A stretch of 12,744 nt of DNA from Phycisphaerae bacterium (lineage in GTDB: Bacteria > Chloroflexota > Anaerolineae > 4572-78 > J111), in assembly GCA_028285035.1 (NCBI GenBank), contig JANQQF010000008.1, positions 1 through 12,744 of the forward strand, in the 5' to 3' direction. Position numbers and translations under genes: made by a program. Below the pieces are notes generated by a model, which worked only from the letters and a program-made list of their open reading frames with translations, searched no databases and was not told the DNA's origin. The stretch's first letter is position 1. Every line of letters starts with the position of its first letter. Of the stretch, positions 1-6,625 are shown piece after piece.

Positions 1-204
1 GTTTGGGAAAGTACTATAACTACCATTTTTCCGCAGTTGAAACCTGCCCTGTTTGAACGAAAAAGTTGAAACTCCTTCTATTTGTACAAAAATAAGGTAA
101 CAGTGTTAAATCAAGTGCTATATTACAACATTTTACAGGGGGTTATACTTAGCCAGTTTATGAATTTGAGACATCACTCATTGTTATATTAAGGAGAGAC
201 CATC

Positions 205-1452
205 ATGCTTAAACTTCATTGCTCATTATGGGGGAAAAAACTACTCGTTATCCTGCTGTTTTCATCCGGAATGTTGGTTACAGGAGCTTGGCTCATTGCA
301 CCTACCTCAAACTCTAAGGTACACAAGGCGATACCACACCAACAAGCTACTCTATGGACTGTTCCATTCTATGCTATTCCTGGAGGCAATGACGGCACAG
401 CCATTACAGCCTTTACGGGGAAAGTGCCTGACATTTGTAATGATGACGCCAAATTTTTTGTTGAGTATAAAGGTGCTAAAGCACCTATTGAAACCCAATA
501 TAATGGTGGTATCTATACGGGACATGAAGATGACTTTTTCCCCCCGGGTACAAATATCGAGGTAGCCGATATTGAGATAGTTTGCGGCTCGCCTGCTTTA
601 GAAACGCCACCCCTTATTATCCGTCGTTATTTTGTAGATAACACTGAAGATACAACTATTACGGCTGAGGATGGTAATGCACAGCTTATTCTGAATGAAA
701 ACAGTTTAAATGTTGATAAATATATCATCGTTATGCCAACCAATGCTTTATTCCAACCCTTTCCAGAAGGGATCAAAATAATAGGTGAACCCTACTCACT
801 TGGAGCATCAGGGGCCGACTTTAGTAGTGACGGCGATATGATCATAAATTTGTTTTATCCCAACACAGGATTAGGAGAAGTTAACCCGTTAACTTTACGT
901 ATCTTCAAATGGATTGCCGCAGATGATGAATGGCGTCAATTAGAGGGCTTTCCAAATCCAGTAAACGAGTCCTATTTAAGTCAAACAACCAAAAATTTCA
1001 CAACATATATATTAGTCAGTACACCTCATTGGCTTGACAGATTCACATCCACTGACGGCATTGATGCTGATACTAGAATGAATATCACTCTACTAACTGG
1101 TGATGAAGGTCGGCTAGAATTGGACAACAAATCAATGCCTGGGATGGCCTTAAGCCTTCCCTATACCCCTACATTAACCCTTGAATCTTGGAACAGTATT
1201 TCTTATACAGCTATCATATCTAATGCCTCAGCCTTAACTGTTACGGTATTGGCTTTAGATAATACCCCTCTGATTACGAATGTTGTTCCTGGTCAAGCAC
1301 TGACTAGTGTCAACCCCAATCAATACCCAAGTCTAAAGCTAAAGGTTGAAATGGACCCAGCCCCTGGCAAAATCTCTCCCCAACTTTTGGATTGGAGCAT
1401 CTTAGCTGATGTTAAATTGAGTAAGGTTTATCTGCCACTTGTTATCAAATAA
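205..1452 (+). CDS. Secreted beta-rich protein with Chloroflexota-type C-terminal tail
   Basis: The 415-residue product starts with a signal peptide or signal anchor: a short basic start (K11, K12) and a hydrophobic stretch at about residues 13-31. The rest has no membrane segment, so it is probably exported or surface-attached. Residues about 150-275 have the alternating pattern of a beta-sandwich, with a W-x-x-L strand end (DEWRQL at 242-247). A second beta-rich part (about 290-405) ends in LLDWSI, and the chain ends in KVYLPLVIK. A YLPLV-type tail is seen on many exported Chloroflexota proteins; its role in sorting or anchoring is not established. No catalytic motif was found. The ATG has a strong ribosome binding site (AAGGAGAGA at 191-199), which fixes the start. 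It appears to be a single-gene unit, ending about 235 bases before the insertion sequence. The function is unknown; structural or adhesive is only a guess. Confidence 0.85.
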   Translation: MLKLHCSLWGKKLLVILLFSSGMLVTGAWLIAPTSNSKVHKAIPHQQATLWTVPFYAIPGGNDGTAITAFTGKVPDICNDDAKFFVEYKGAKAPIETQYNGGIYTGHEDDFFPPGTNIEVADIEIVCGSPALETPPLIIRRYFVDNTEDTTITAEDGNAQLILNENSLNVDKYIIVMPTNALFQPFPEGIKIIGEPYSLGASGADFSSDGDMIINLFYPNTGLGEVNPLTLRIFKWIAADDEWRQLEGFPNPVNESYLSQTTKNFTTYILVSTPHWLDRFTSTDGIDADTRMNITLLTGDEGRLELDNKSMPGMALSLPYTPTLTLESWNSISYTAIISNASALTVTVLALDNTPLITNVVPGQALTSVNPNQYPSLKLKVEMDPAPGKISPQLLDWSILADVKLSKVYLPLVIK

Positions 1453-1686
1453 ATTATCGATCGCTCTTATTTTTAACTTAGTGGCTCCAACTTTTTGTTT
1501 TTTCTTATCACAAACAAAATAGCCTTCAGCCTTCGTCAGATGCTCGAAAACAGCTTTTTGATACTTTCTTAAGGTATAAAGTCATCAATATTGATAACCA
1601 TTAATAAAATGAGTAAGTTACTACAGTTCCTTGAGAGGGTTTCGAGACTTTGCCCTCCAAAATATGGAATTTTAGACAGGACGCTT

Positions 1687-1712
1687 TGTAATGCGGTTGG
1701 ATTTCTGGAGAG
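1687..1712 (+). repeat. Left terminal inverted repeat of the IS3-family element
   Basis: This 26-base end pairs with 2921-2946. It starts TGTAATGCGGTTGG and has CTGGAGAG at its inner end. The transposase binds here, with the TG tip as the cleavage point by family analogy. Confidence 0.8.
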
Positions 1713-1751
1713 GCAGTTAAGAGAGTATACTAGCCGAAGGAGCCAGAAATC

Positions 1752-2072
1752 GTGAGTAAAAAACGTCGAAAATACAGTCCGCAATTTAAGCTTGAAACGG
1801 TGCTGGAATCGATGCGCAGTGAAAAAAGTAAAGCGCAGATCTGTCGAGAACGAAACATCACCGATTCACTCTTGTACCGCTGGGAGCAAGAATTTATGGA
1901 TAAAGCACCCAGCATCTTTAACAACAGCCGTCAGTCAGCCGAAGCAACAACAGAGCAAGTCGCCCAAGTGGCCGAACTAGAACGAATGGTGGGGCGCTTG
2001 ACGATGGAGCTAGAGGTGCTAAAAAAGTCTACCAGTTGGCTGGGGTCACAACGACGGAAAAACGAGAGGTGA
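1752..2072 (+). CDS. IS3-family transposase OrfA (DNA-binding subunit)
   Basis: This 106-residue protein has the IS3 OrfA layout. Residues about 5-50 form a helix-turn-helix that recognises the element ends, from KYSPQF through LYRWEQEF. Residues about 68-92 carry a leucine-zipper-like helix for oligomerisation. The start is GTG at 1752, supported by GAAGGAG at 1736-1742. Near the end, codons CTA AAA AAG contain the slippery heptamer A AAA AAG (2021-2027). Ribosomes slipping back one base there enter the orfB frame and make the OrfAB transposase of about 388 residues. OrfA alone usually acts as a regulator in this family. Only a short CCAG/CTGG stem (2032-2043) follows as a possible frameshift stimulator. 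Confidence 0.9.
   Translation: MSKKRRKYSPQFKLETVLESMRSEKSKAQICRERNITDSLLYRWEQEFMDKAPSIFNNSRQSAEATTEQVAQVAELERMVGRLTMELEVLKKSTSWLGSQRRKNER
2021..2027 (+). promoter_or_regulatory. Programmed -1 frameshift site (A6G) joining orfA to orfB
   Basis: The heptamer A AAA AAG lies in frame at the end of orfA. After a -1 slip, reading continues as KKVYQLAGVTTTEK, straight into the orfB catalytic chain. OrfB has no convincing start of its own: the first candidate is a TTG at 2036 without a ribosome binding site. Frameshifting is therefore the likely route to active transposase. Confidence 0.85.
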
Positions 2073-2917
2073 TTGCTCAACTCAAAACAAGTTATCCAGT
2101 GACCTTTCTATGCCAAACGCTGGAATGTGCGCCCAGCAGCTATTACTATCAAGTCCAAGCCAAGGCTGAAGATAAGCGACTGCTGGAGGCCATTGAGCAA
2201 ATCTTAGTGCGCTGGCCCTTCTATGGTTATCGGCGAGTGCTGGCTCAACTCCAGCGGCAAGGCTGGTGGGTGGGTGAAAGTCGGGTGAGACGCCTCCTCA
2301 AACAGCTTGGTCATAGTCGCAGTGTCGGTCGGGTTCGGGTCCAAACCACCGATAGCAACCATACTGGCCAGCGGTTTCCCAATCGGCTCAAGGGTGTCAG
2401 GCTCAACCGACCCGATCAGGCTTGGGTGGCCGATATCACCTACATCCGTTTGGGTCACCGCTTCATCTATCTCGCCGTCATCTTAGATGCTTACACCCGA
2501 GCCGTTCGGGGTTGGGCCGCTAGTCGTCGTTTGACGGCTAACACCTTGACCATCCCTGCTTTACAGATGGCCTTACACTTTGGTATGCCCACAATCTTTC
2601 ATTCTGATCAGGGCCGTCAATATGCTGCTGACACTCACCTTGAGCTTCTGTTAGCCTTGGATGTCATCATTTCGATGAGTGACAAAGGACAACCAACTCA
2701 GAATGGGCTGGTCGAACGCTTTATCAGAACCCTCAAGGAGGAACATGTCGATTACACCGAATACCTTGATTTTGCTGATGCTGTCCGTCAATTACAGCAT
2801 TGGTTAGAGGTTGAGTATATGACCGAGCGTATTCATTCGGCCCTGGGGTATGTTACCCCAACTGAATTTGAGATTGCGGCTCGAGCCTGTCACTCATCCT
2901 CTCTTATTGTTGGTTAA
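2036..2917 (+). CDS. IS3-family transposase OrfB (DDE integrase catalytic part)
   Basis: This is the catalytic half of the transposase, which cuts and joins the element ends. Counting from the TTG at 2036 (293 residues), an HTH_21-type region lies at about 10-95 and an rve-type retroviral integrase core at about 125-285. The catalytic triad is visible. D133 lies in WVADITYI, D191 in FHSDQGRQY and E227 in NGLVERF, giving the D-35-E spacing typical of the family. The length is normal and no internal stop or frameshift is seen. The true product is probably the OrfAB fusion made at 2021-2027, because the TTG lacks a ribosome binding site. The coding frame ends four bases before the right inverted repeat. 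Confidence 0.93.
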   Translation: MAGVTTTEKREVIAQLKTSYPVTFLCQTLECAPSSYYYQVQAKAEDKRLLEAIEQILVRWPFYGYRRVLAQLQRQGWWVGESRVRRLLKQLGHSRSVGRVRVQTTDSNHTGQRFPNRLKGVRLNRPDQAWVADITYIRLGHRFIYLAVILDAYTRAVRGWAASRRLTANTLTIPALQMALHFGMPTIFHSDQGRQYAADTHLELLLALDVIISMSDKGQPTQNGLVERFIRTLKEEHVDYTEYLDFADAVRQLQHWLEVEYMTERIHSALGYVTPTEFEIAARACHSSSLIVG

Positions 2918-2920
2918 TTT

Positions 2921-2946
2921 CTCTCCAGGTTTTCCACCGCACTACA
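2921..2946 (-). repeat. Right terminal inverted repeat of the IS3-family element
   Basis: Read on the minus strand it begins TGTAGTGCGGTGG and ends in CTGGAGAG, matching the left end at 1687-1712 with about six mismatches in 26. It marks the right boundary of the element. The TIR-domain remnant starts immediately outside it. Confidence 0.8.
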
Positions 2947-2947
2947 C

Positions 2948-3124
2948 CTATTCCCCGTCCGATTGGTTGACTTCGAGCGAATAGGGGAAGTATGGAAGGA
3001 TGATAAAGATTTTATATTTGGTGAAGATATTCAAAAATACTACATCCCCGACTGGCAGAACTGGCAGGACGATGCGACGTATCAACGGCTGCTTAAGCGG
3101 CTACTGCGGAACATTACGAAGTGA
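2948..3124 (+). pseudogene. C-terminal remnant of a TIR-domain protein
   Basis: From the right end of the IS to the TGA at 3122-3124 an open frame encodes about 58 residues. It begins LFPVRLVDFERIGEVW and later has YYIPDWQNWQDDATYQ, then RLLKRLLRNITK. This is the usual end of bacterial TIR_2 or Toll-interleukin-type domains: a hydrophobic strand reading lFPv.Lv, an acidic linker, Y.IPD..nW.d...Y...f.rLL..l, then the end of the protein. TIR domains in bacterial immunity typically hydrolyse NAD+ or make signalling nucleotides, but the catalytic glutamate region would lie in the missing N-terminal part. No start codon or TIR-like sequence appears left of the IS. The gene was probably truncated when the IS inserted and the neighbouring DNA was deleted. 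The family call comes from recalled patterns, not a search. Confidence 0.7.
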
Positions 3125-3184
3125 GGGGTAGATCAATTAGATGAGCTACAGTGAAGAATCGATTTAAGTTGAGCGTGTAAGACA

Positions 3185-3606
3185 ATGAATCAAGATGTCC
3201 TACTTTTTATCGGAATATTTGGGGGGCTTCTCATTTTGGGGGGCGGCTTATTTAGGTTTCTTTATTTGACAACCACCAGAGGGCTGAAGCCCGTACAAGC
3301 CGCCGCCGATAAATTTATGACGGCCCTTAAAGTAAAGATGAGGCGATTGAGCAAGCATATGATACCCTGCTCACCAGGCGCTTTCGTGATCTGACCAGCC
3401 CTGGCGCGATGATGACCCAACTTCGCTCACAGGGGGACTGGGTTAAGCAGTGGCGCTGGGGTCGGGTTGAAACGGTGGGAGACTCTGGCTTTCTCAAAGG
3501 ACAAGTAACTTTTTTCAATGGCGAAACGAAGGGCATCGATCTCACCCTATCCCATATTGACGATATCTGGTTGATTGATGGTATTGAATGGCTTGATAAG
3601 CGATAG
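3185..3606 (+). pseudogene. Membrane-anchored NTF2-like small protein, broken by one frameshift
   Basis: Two reading frames together make one plausible protein of about 140 residues. The first starts at ATG 3185 with a membrane anchor (about residues 6-27, rich in G, I and L), then an alpha-helical start (AADKFMTALKVK). The second frame continues from about 3337 as DEAIEQAYDTLLTRRFRDL and runs to 3606, ending IWLIDGIEWLDKR. The fold pattern is that of NTF2-like/DUF4878-type periplasmic domains: helices followed by strands, with the last strand W.IDGI. Restoring one A in the run at 3334-3336 (GTAAAG to GTAAAAG) rejoins the frames, so a single-base deletion or a sequencing error is the simplest explanation. 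No good ribosome binding site precedes 3185. The function is unknown. Confidence 0.65.
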
Positions 3607-3628
3607 GCTGCTTCATGAGGATAGTAAG

Positions 3629-3672
3629 TGCCCCTGACAGGAATCGAACCTGCAACGCAAGCTTGATCAAGT
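3629..3672 (-). other. tRNA 3'-half remnant, candidate attachment site
   Basis: The minus strand reads as the 3' half of a tRNA. The T-stem is GCAGG (3649-3653) with CCTGT (3637-3641), the T-loop is TTCGATT, the acceptor strand is CAGGGGC (3630-3636) and the discriminator is A (3629). Upstream, only anticodon-arm-like sequence up to about 3672 can be traced. There is no D-arm and no matching 5' acceptor GCCCCTG. A tRNA 3' half without the rest is what tRNA-targeting integrases leave at the far end of an inserted element. With this orientation the element would lie on the higher-coordinate side. CCA is not encoded. Confidence 0.55.
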
Positions 3673-3677
3673 CAAAG

Positions 3678-3703
3678 AAAAAGCCCCGAATTGGGGCTTT
3701 TTT
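3678..3703. terminator. Bidirectional intrinsic terminator
   Basis: A perfect stem of AAAGCCCC and GGGGCTTT with loop GAATT (3688-3692) is followed by T's on the plus strand and preceded by A's, so it works on either strand. On the plus strand it closes transcription from 3185-3606. Confidence 0.85.
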
Positions 3704-3832
3704 GTTATAATAATTCAATCTAGTTTTATGAATAGAAAATTTTCTGAGTGATGTACAAAGAATCGTATTAAAGTTACGATCAAGGTGAGCAAACCTTTGC
3801 TTTAATAACCATATTAATAGAGAGGGTGCATT

Positions 3833-4594
3833 ATGGAAACATTCAAAATTCACAGCTACTACATCGGCGGTATTTTGGTTGCGATCATTGTTGGGCTTTT
3901 AACAATCCAGTGGGGCTCAATCCCAGATTTATCTGATCGCATCTCCTTCGCCTTAACCTTGGCTTCACTTCTATTAGCCATCTTAGCCATTGTGTATTCG
4001 ATCATGTCGAGCAGTTCTTGGGCACAAACGATTGGGACACTGCGGGGTATCTCTGATGATGTTACTGTGACAACAGCCGAGCTTGGCGAGGCGACGGCCA
4101 ATCTCCGCGAGGAGATTAAATCTATTCCTGAACGCCTCGGTGGTTTAGAAGGTAAGGTGACAGAAACCCACAGTTTTGTCACTGATTTTATTCAACTGAT
4201 GGAGCAATCAGAAGGCGATACTCAATCTAAACATGATCCACAGATGGACCGCGATCAGGAATTGAAGATGTTAGTAGATCACACTCCCTTATGGTTAATT
4301 AAATTTCTTCTAGAAGTTGGGAATAAAAACTTAGGACGTAATCTTCAAGAGGTACAAAAACCACTTGTCAAAGCATATAATCTTGCCAGAGACAATTCTA
4401 TGAAAAGCGATGCTTATTTTACAGATACACTATTTTTATTGGGAGTATTGATGGGGTGTTTTACGATTTTTTCGGCCTTTACTGAGCCAAAATTAAAACT
4501 TGTTCGTAACGAGGAAGTTATAAAAGTGAAAATGCCCCCAGAATTCGTTAGACATTTAGAGGAAAGGATGGAACGTGAAAGTCATTCTTCGTAA
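3833..4594 (+). CDS. Unrecognised membrane protein, two N-terminal helices and coiled coil
   Basis: The 253-residue product is not a family I recognise. Residues about 11-26 and 37-58 are hydrophobic and should form a membrane hairpin. Residues about 75-125 are a heptad-like helix rich in E, T and L (a likely coiled coil), and the middle is charged and hydrophilic. Residues about 196-216 are a third hydrophobic stretch, which could be a buried helix or another membrane segment. A short basic/acidic tail follows (EFVRHLEERMERESHSS). The start is secured by GAGAGGG seven bases before ATG. The downstream gene overlaps its end by 20 bases, so the two are co-transcribed and translationally coupled and may form a complex. 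A membrane sensor or effector is possible from the architecture and nearby defence-type genes, but no catalytic motif supports it. Confidence 0.85.
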   Translation: METFKIHSYYIGGILVAIIVGLLTIQWGSIPDLSDRISFALTLASLLLAILAIVYSIMSSSSWAQTIGTLRGISDDVTVTTAELGEATANLREEIKSIPERLGGLEGKVTETHSFVTDFIQLMEQSEGDTQSKHDPQMDRDQELKMLVDHTPLWLIKFLLEVGNKNLGRNLQEVQKPLVKAYNLARDNSMKSDAYFTDTLFLLGVLMGCFTIFSAFTEPKLKLVRNEEVIKVKMPPEFVRHLEERMERESHSS

Positions 4595-5333
4595 ATTATA
4601 CACAAGGAGAAATCAATTAAGAATAATAGCGTTTATCCACGGAATTCCAGTAGGGATTGCTGGCTACTTTGCATTAACATCTTCACCTAATGGAGCAGCT
4701 TCGGGGTGGTGGCAAGTTGTCATCTTAATTATCGGGTTACCTATACTTCTTTATCAACTTTATGAAATATTACGCGAGCTTGGAAAAAAACCTGAATTAG
4801 ACATAGGGTTAGCCACTATCAACGATTTACCAACTTCCCGAATCAGAGAAAAGAAGACTTTACCTTATGCTGTAGATGTAAGTAGTGGTTATCCGCACTT
4901 TTTCTTAGTCATCAAGAATCAGGGAAAAGCGGCGGCCAGATATATAAAAGTTCATTTCGAACATCGAACCTCTGAAACGCCCCTTAATATTTCGATAAAA
5001 CGACCTCCACCTGTATTGAAAGTTAGTGAGTTTTCAAAAGAAAAGCCTCAATTTCATCAAGAAAACAATGTTGAGTGTGTTTTTACTGGAGGAACGAATT
5101 GGGTAATTCATCCAGAGGATACAGAAGTGTTTGGCTTTCATATGACTACCAGTGTCATAAAAGAAACGATTAAGCGAGAGAATGGAGACATTATCAATAT
5201 CCCCGAATCGCCAGCACGAGGTGATTGCGTTTTTGATTGTACAATTTGGACAGAAGGAGTGGATAAGCCCATTAGTAAGCGGTTAATTGTAGGAATAGTT
5301 GATGATCTGATTTCTAAAGATTACGACGATTAG
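4575..5333 (+). CDS. Unrecognised membrane protein with C-terminal beta domain, partner of the 3833 gene
   Basis: The 252-residue product has a basic start (KVILRKLYTRRNQLR), two hydrophobic helices (about 17-34 and 46-62) and a soluble domain from about 74 to 252. The part HFFLVIKNQGKAAARYIKVHFEHR (about 108-131) resembles the first strands of CARDB-like immunoglobulin folds, where 'N.G...A....V' is typical. The rest is strand-rich with no catalytic signature. Translation starts at GTG 4575, inside the end of the upstream gene, with GAAAGGA at 4562-4568 as ribosome binding site. Both genes encode double-helix membrane anchors plus a soluble part, which suggests a two-subunit membrane assembly. 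The function is not recognisable. The coding sequence is more AT-rich than the STAND and R-M genes of the window, which may reflect separate acquisition. Confidence 0.85.
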   Translation: MKVILRKLYTRRNQLRIIAFIHGIPVGIAGYFALTSSPNGAASGWWQVVILIIGLPILLYQLYEILRELGKKPELDIGLATINDLPTSRIREKKTLPYAVDVSSGYPHFFLVIKNQGKAAARYIKVHFEHRTSETPLNISIKRPPPVLKVSEFSKEKPQFHQENNVECVFTGGTNWVIHPEDTEVFGFHMTTSVIKETIKRENGDIINIPESPARGDCVFDCTIWTEGVDKPISKRLIVGIVDDLISKDYDD

Positions 5334-5364
5334 TGGACTAAAATTATTATCTTCCCTGACACCA

Positions 5365-5393
5365 TTGCCACCCCAGCACATTTGTGCTAAAAT
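5365..5393 (+). promoter_or_regulatory. Promoter with operator-like palindrome before the tail-fibre-like gene
   Basis: TTGCCA (5365-5370) and TAAAAT (5388-5393) are 17 bases apart, with an extended -10 TGC at 5385-5387. The spacer holds a perfect palindrome, AGCACA-TT-TGTGCT (5375-5388), in a position where a bound dimer would block polymerase. A repressor site is inferred; no cognate regulator lies in the window. Confidence 0.5.
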
Positions 5394-5420
5394 CATACCT
5401 AACATCATAAACCCAAAACC

Positions 5421-5458
5421 CACCTGAGCCTGTCAGGGTCAACCCTGTCACCTGAGCC
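5421..5458 (+). repeat. Leader repeats: direct repeat CACCTGAGCC twice around an inverted repeat
   Basis: CACCTGAGCC occurs at 5421-5430 and 5449-5458. Between them lies CAGGGT-CA-ACCCTG (5434-5447). The second copy runs into the stem of the following terminator, so alternative pairing in the transcript is conceivable. Confidence 0.6.
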
Positions 5459-5490
5459 GTTGGGAGAGATATTCTCCCAACGGCTTTTTT
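5456..5490 (+). terminator. Strong intrinsic terminator just upstream of a start codon
   Basis: A perfect 12-bp stem, GCCGTTGGGAGA with TCTCCCAACGGC, has loop GATAT (5468-5472) and is followed by six T's. It sits only about 20 bases before the ATG at 5510. It can end transcription from the 3833-5333 operon. Because the candidate promoter at 5365-5393 lies upstream of it, it could also act as an attenuator for the next gene. Confidence 0.85.
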
Positions 5491-5509
5491 ATTTGCCAGG
5501 AGAACCCCA

Positions 5510-6625
5510 ATGCCAGAGTCGACTCACCATTTCACTCAACGTGCCCAAGATGGACAGACGGCCGTCAGTGAAGACATCAATCAACCTCTACGCCAACTCG
5601 ACGCCGCCATCGGCAAGCATACCATCACCATCACCAACCCCACCAACGCCGATAACGTAGGTCAAGGCTACACGGCTGGCCTTAGTCGTTGGTTCAACAT
5701 CACGACGAAGGGTTGGTGGCTATTTACTGATAGTTCACCCAACAAATGGGAACAGATCTCGGTTGGGGGTAGTATCGGTAGCCACAACCACGACGCCGAT
5801 GATATTATCTCAGGCCTAATTAGTCTCTTGGTTGGCGGCACCGGGGCTAACTTAAGCGCAACTGGCCCCGGTGTTGTGGTACAGGACGACGCAGGTGATC
5901 CCTTATCCGTTCGCGACCTTGCTGCGGATGATCTTCCCTCTGCCAGTACCACGGCCCAAGGTGCCGTGGAGTTGGCGACCAATGCCGAAACCCAAGACGG
6001 GGACAGTGCGAGCCTAGCAGTTACCCCCGCCGGTGCAGCGACCACCTATTACAAGAAATCAGAGCATATCCAAACCTCGTCTGGTAGTAGCGATGCAGGG
6101 AAGCCGATTGTCGCAGACCCTGAGGGTGATGTTGATGCCTCGTTTGTCAACTCAGCGGATGTGGATCATAGCCTAGTGAGTAATTTGACCCTTGGTGATC
6201 CACACACGCAATACATCCTCAAGTCTATTTTGACCCAGAAAGGCGACATACTTGTCCTAAATGGCAATGGTGATATCGTTCGGCTTGCGATCGGGGGGCA
6301 GGGTCAAATCTTATCTGTTGATTTAAATGAATTAACAGGTTACACCTTTACTGCTCCATTTTCATCTGGTAGTGGTATACCAGTCGATACCGTTGACCAA
6401 AAAGGCGATCTGCTCGTTGGCTCAGCAGATAACACGATCATTCGCCTGGGGTATGGGCCAGTCAGCCCATCGTGGAGGAACAGCCTACGCCCTCAAGCAA
6501 TGAAGCCGTTTGTAGCTGCTCAGGCAATCTTTACAACTGCAGTGATTTTGGCACCCACGTCTCGGCCCAAGCCTGTTATAACTATTGCCGCTCGCTGGGC
6601 CGGGGTGATCCACACCGCACGATGA
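5510..6625 (+). CDS. Phage tail-fibre-like protein with aberrant C-terminus
   Basis: The 371-residue frame has phage fibre features up to about residue 316. These include a collagen/fibre-type linker with SHNHDADDI (91-99) and the phage_fiber_2-type repeat STTAQGAVELATNAETQ... ending in VTPAGA (146-176). GDPHTQYILK (229-238) follows, and then two copies of a QKGD.LV....I.RL module (243-266 and 297-313). The second module should continue into GQ(I/V)L but stops at about residue 316 (near base 6455). The rest reads as out-of-frame translation of another gene, so this is a truncated or chimeric gene. The start is ATG 5510 with CAGGAG at 5497-5502. No other phage structural gene is present. The product could be a stray fibre gene or a host surface protein built from fibre repeats. 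Confidence 0.75.
   Translation: MPESTHHFTQRAQDGQTAVSEDINQPLRQLDAAIGKHTITITNPTNADNVGQGYTAGLSRWFNITTKGWWLFTDSSPNKWEQISVGGSIGSHNHDADDIISGLISLLVGGTGANLSATGPGVVVQDDAGDPLSVRDLAADDLPSASTTAQGAVELATNAETQDGDSASLAVTPAGAATTYYKKSEHIQTSSGSSDAGKPIVADPEGDVDASFVNSADVDHSLVSNLTLGDPHTQYILKSILTQKGDILVLNGNGDIVRLAIGGQGQILSVDLNELTGYTFTAPFSSGSGIPVDTVDQKGDLLVGSADNTIIRLGYGPVSPSWRNSLRPQAMKPFVAAQAIFTTAVILAPTSRPKPVITIAARWAGVIHTAR

Larger units (their letters stand above)
1687..2946 (+). mobile_element. IS3-family insertion sequence, complete (about 1260 bp)
   Basis: The element carries orfA and orfB in the order and overlap typical of IS3, bounded by imperfect terminal inverted repeats. The left end begins TGTAATGCGGTTGG and the right end, read inward, begins TGTAGTGCGGTGG. 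About 20 of 26 positions match, including a shared CTGGAGAG at the inner end. The TG...CA tips are normal for the family. The three bases outside the left end (CTT, 1684-1686) and the right end (CCT, 2947-2949) do not match, so no target duplication is visible. This suggests that one flank was lost after insertion. The element looks potentially active: both frames are intact and the frameshift signal is present. Confidence 0.9.

Noticed and set aside
37..73. GTTGAAAC occurs twice (37-44 and 66-73), like the end of some CRISPR repeats
   Set aside because: The flanking bases differ, the spacing (29 bases) is too short for a repeat plus spacer, and there is no third copy.
1609..1755. Short open frame of 48 codons running into the left IS end and ending over the orfA start
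   Set aside because: It has no ribosome binding site and no recognisable sequence, and its second half is IS end sequence. It could be the start of an interrupted gene but cannot be supported.
2036..2038. TTG as an independent start of orfB
   Set aside because: There is no ribosome binding site, and the upstream A6G site in the correct phase explains orfB expression better.
3629..3697. Complete minus-strand tRNA using GCCCCAA in the terminator as 5' acceptor strand
   Set aside because: Only five of seven pairs form, no D-arm is possible, and the GCCCC is part of a perfect terminator stem.
3607..3832. Possible small gene or RNA between the NTF2-like gene and the membrane operon
   Set aside because: Apart from the tRNA remnant and terminator I see only AT-rich sequence and a weak ATCGTA/TACGAT pairing near 3763-3780.
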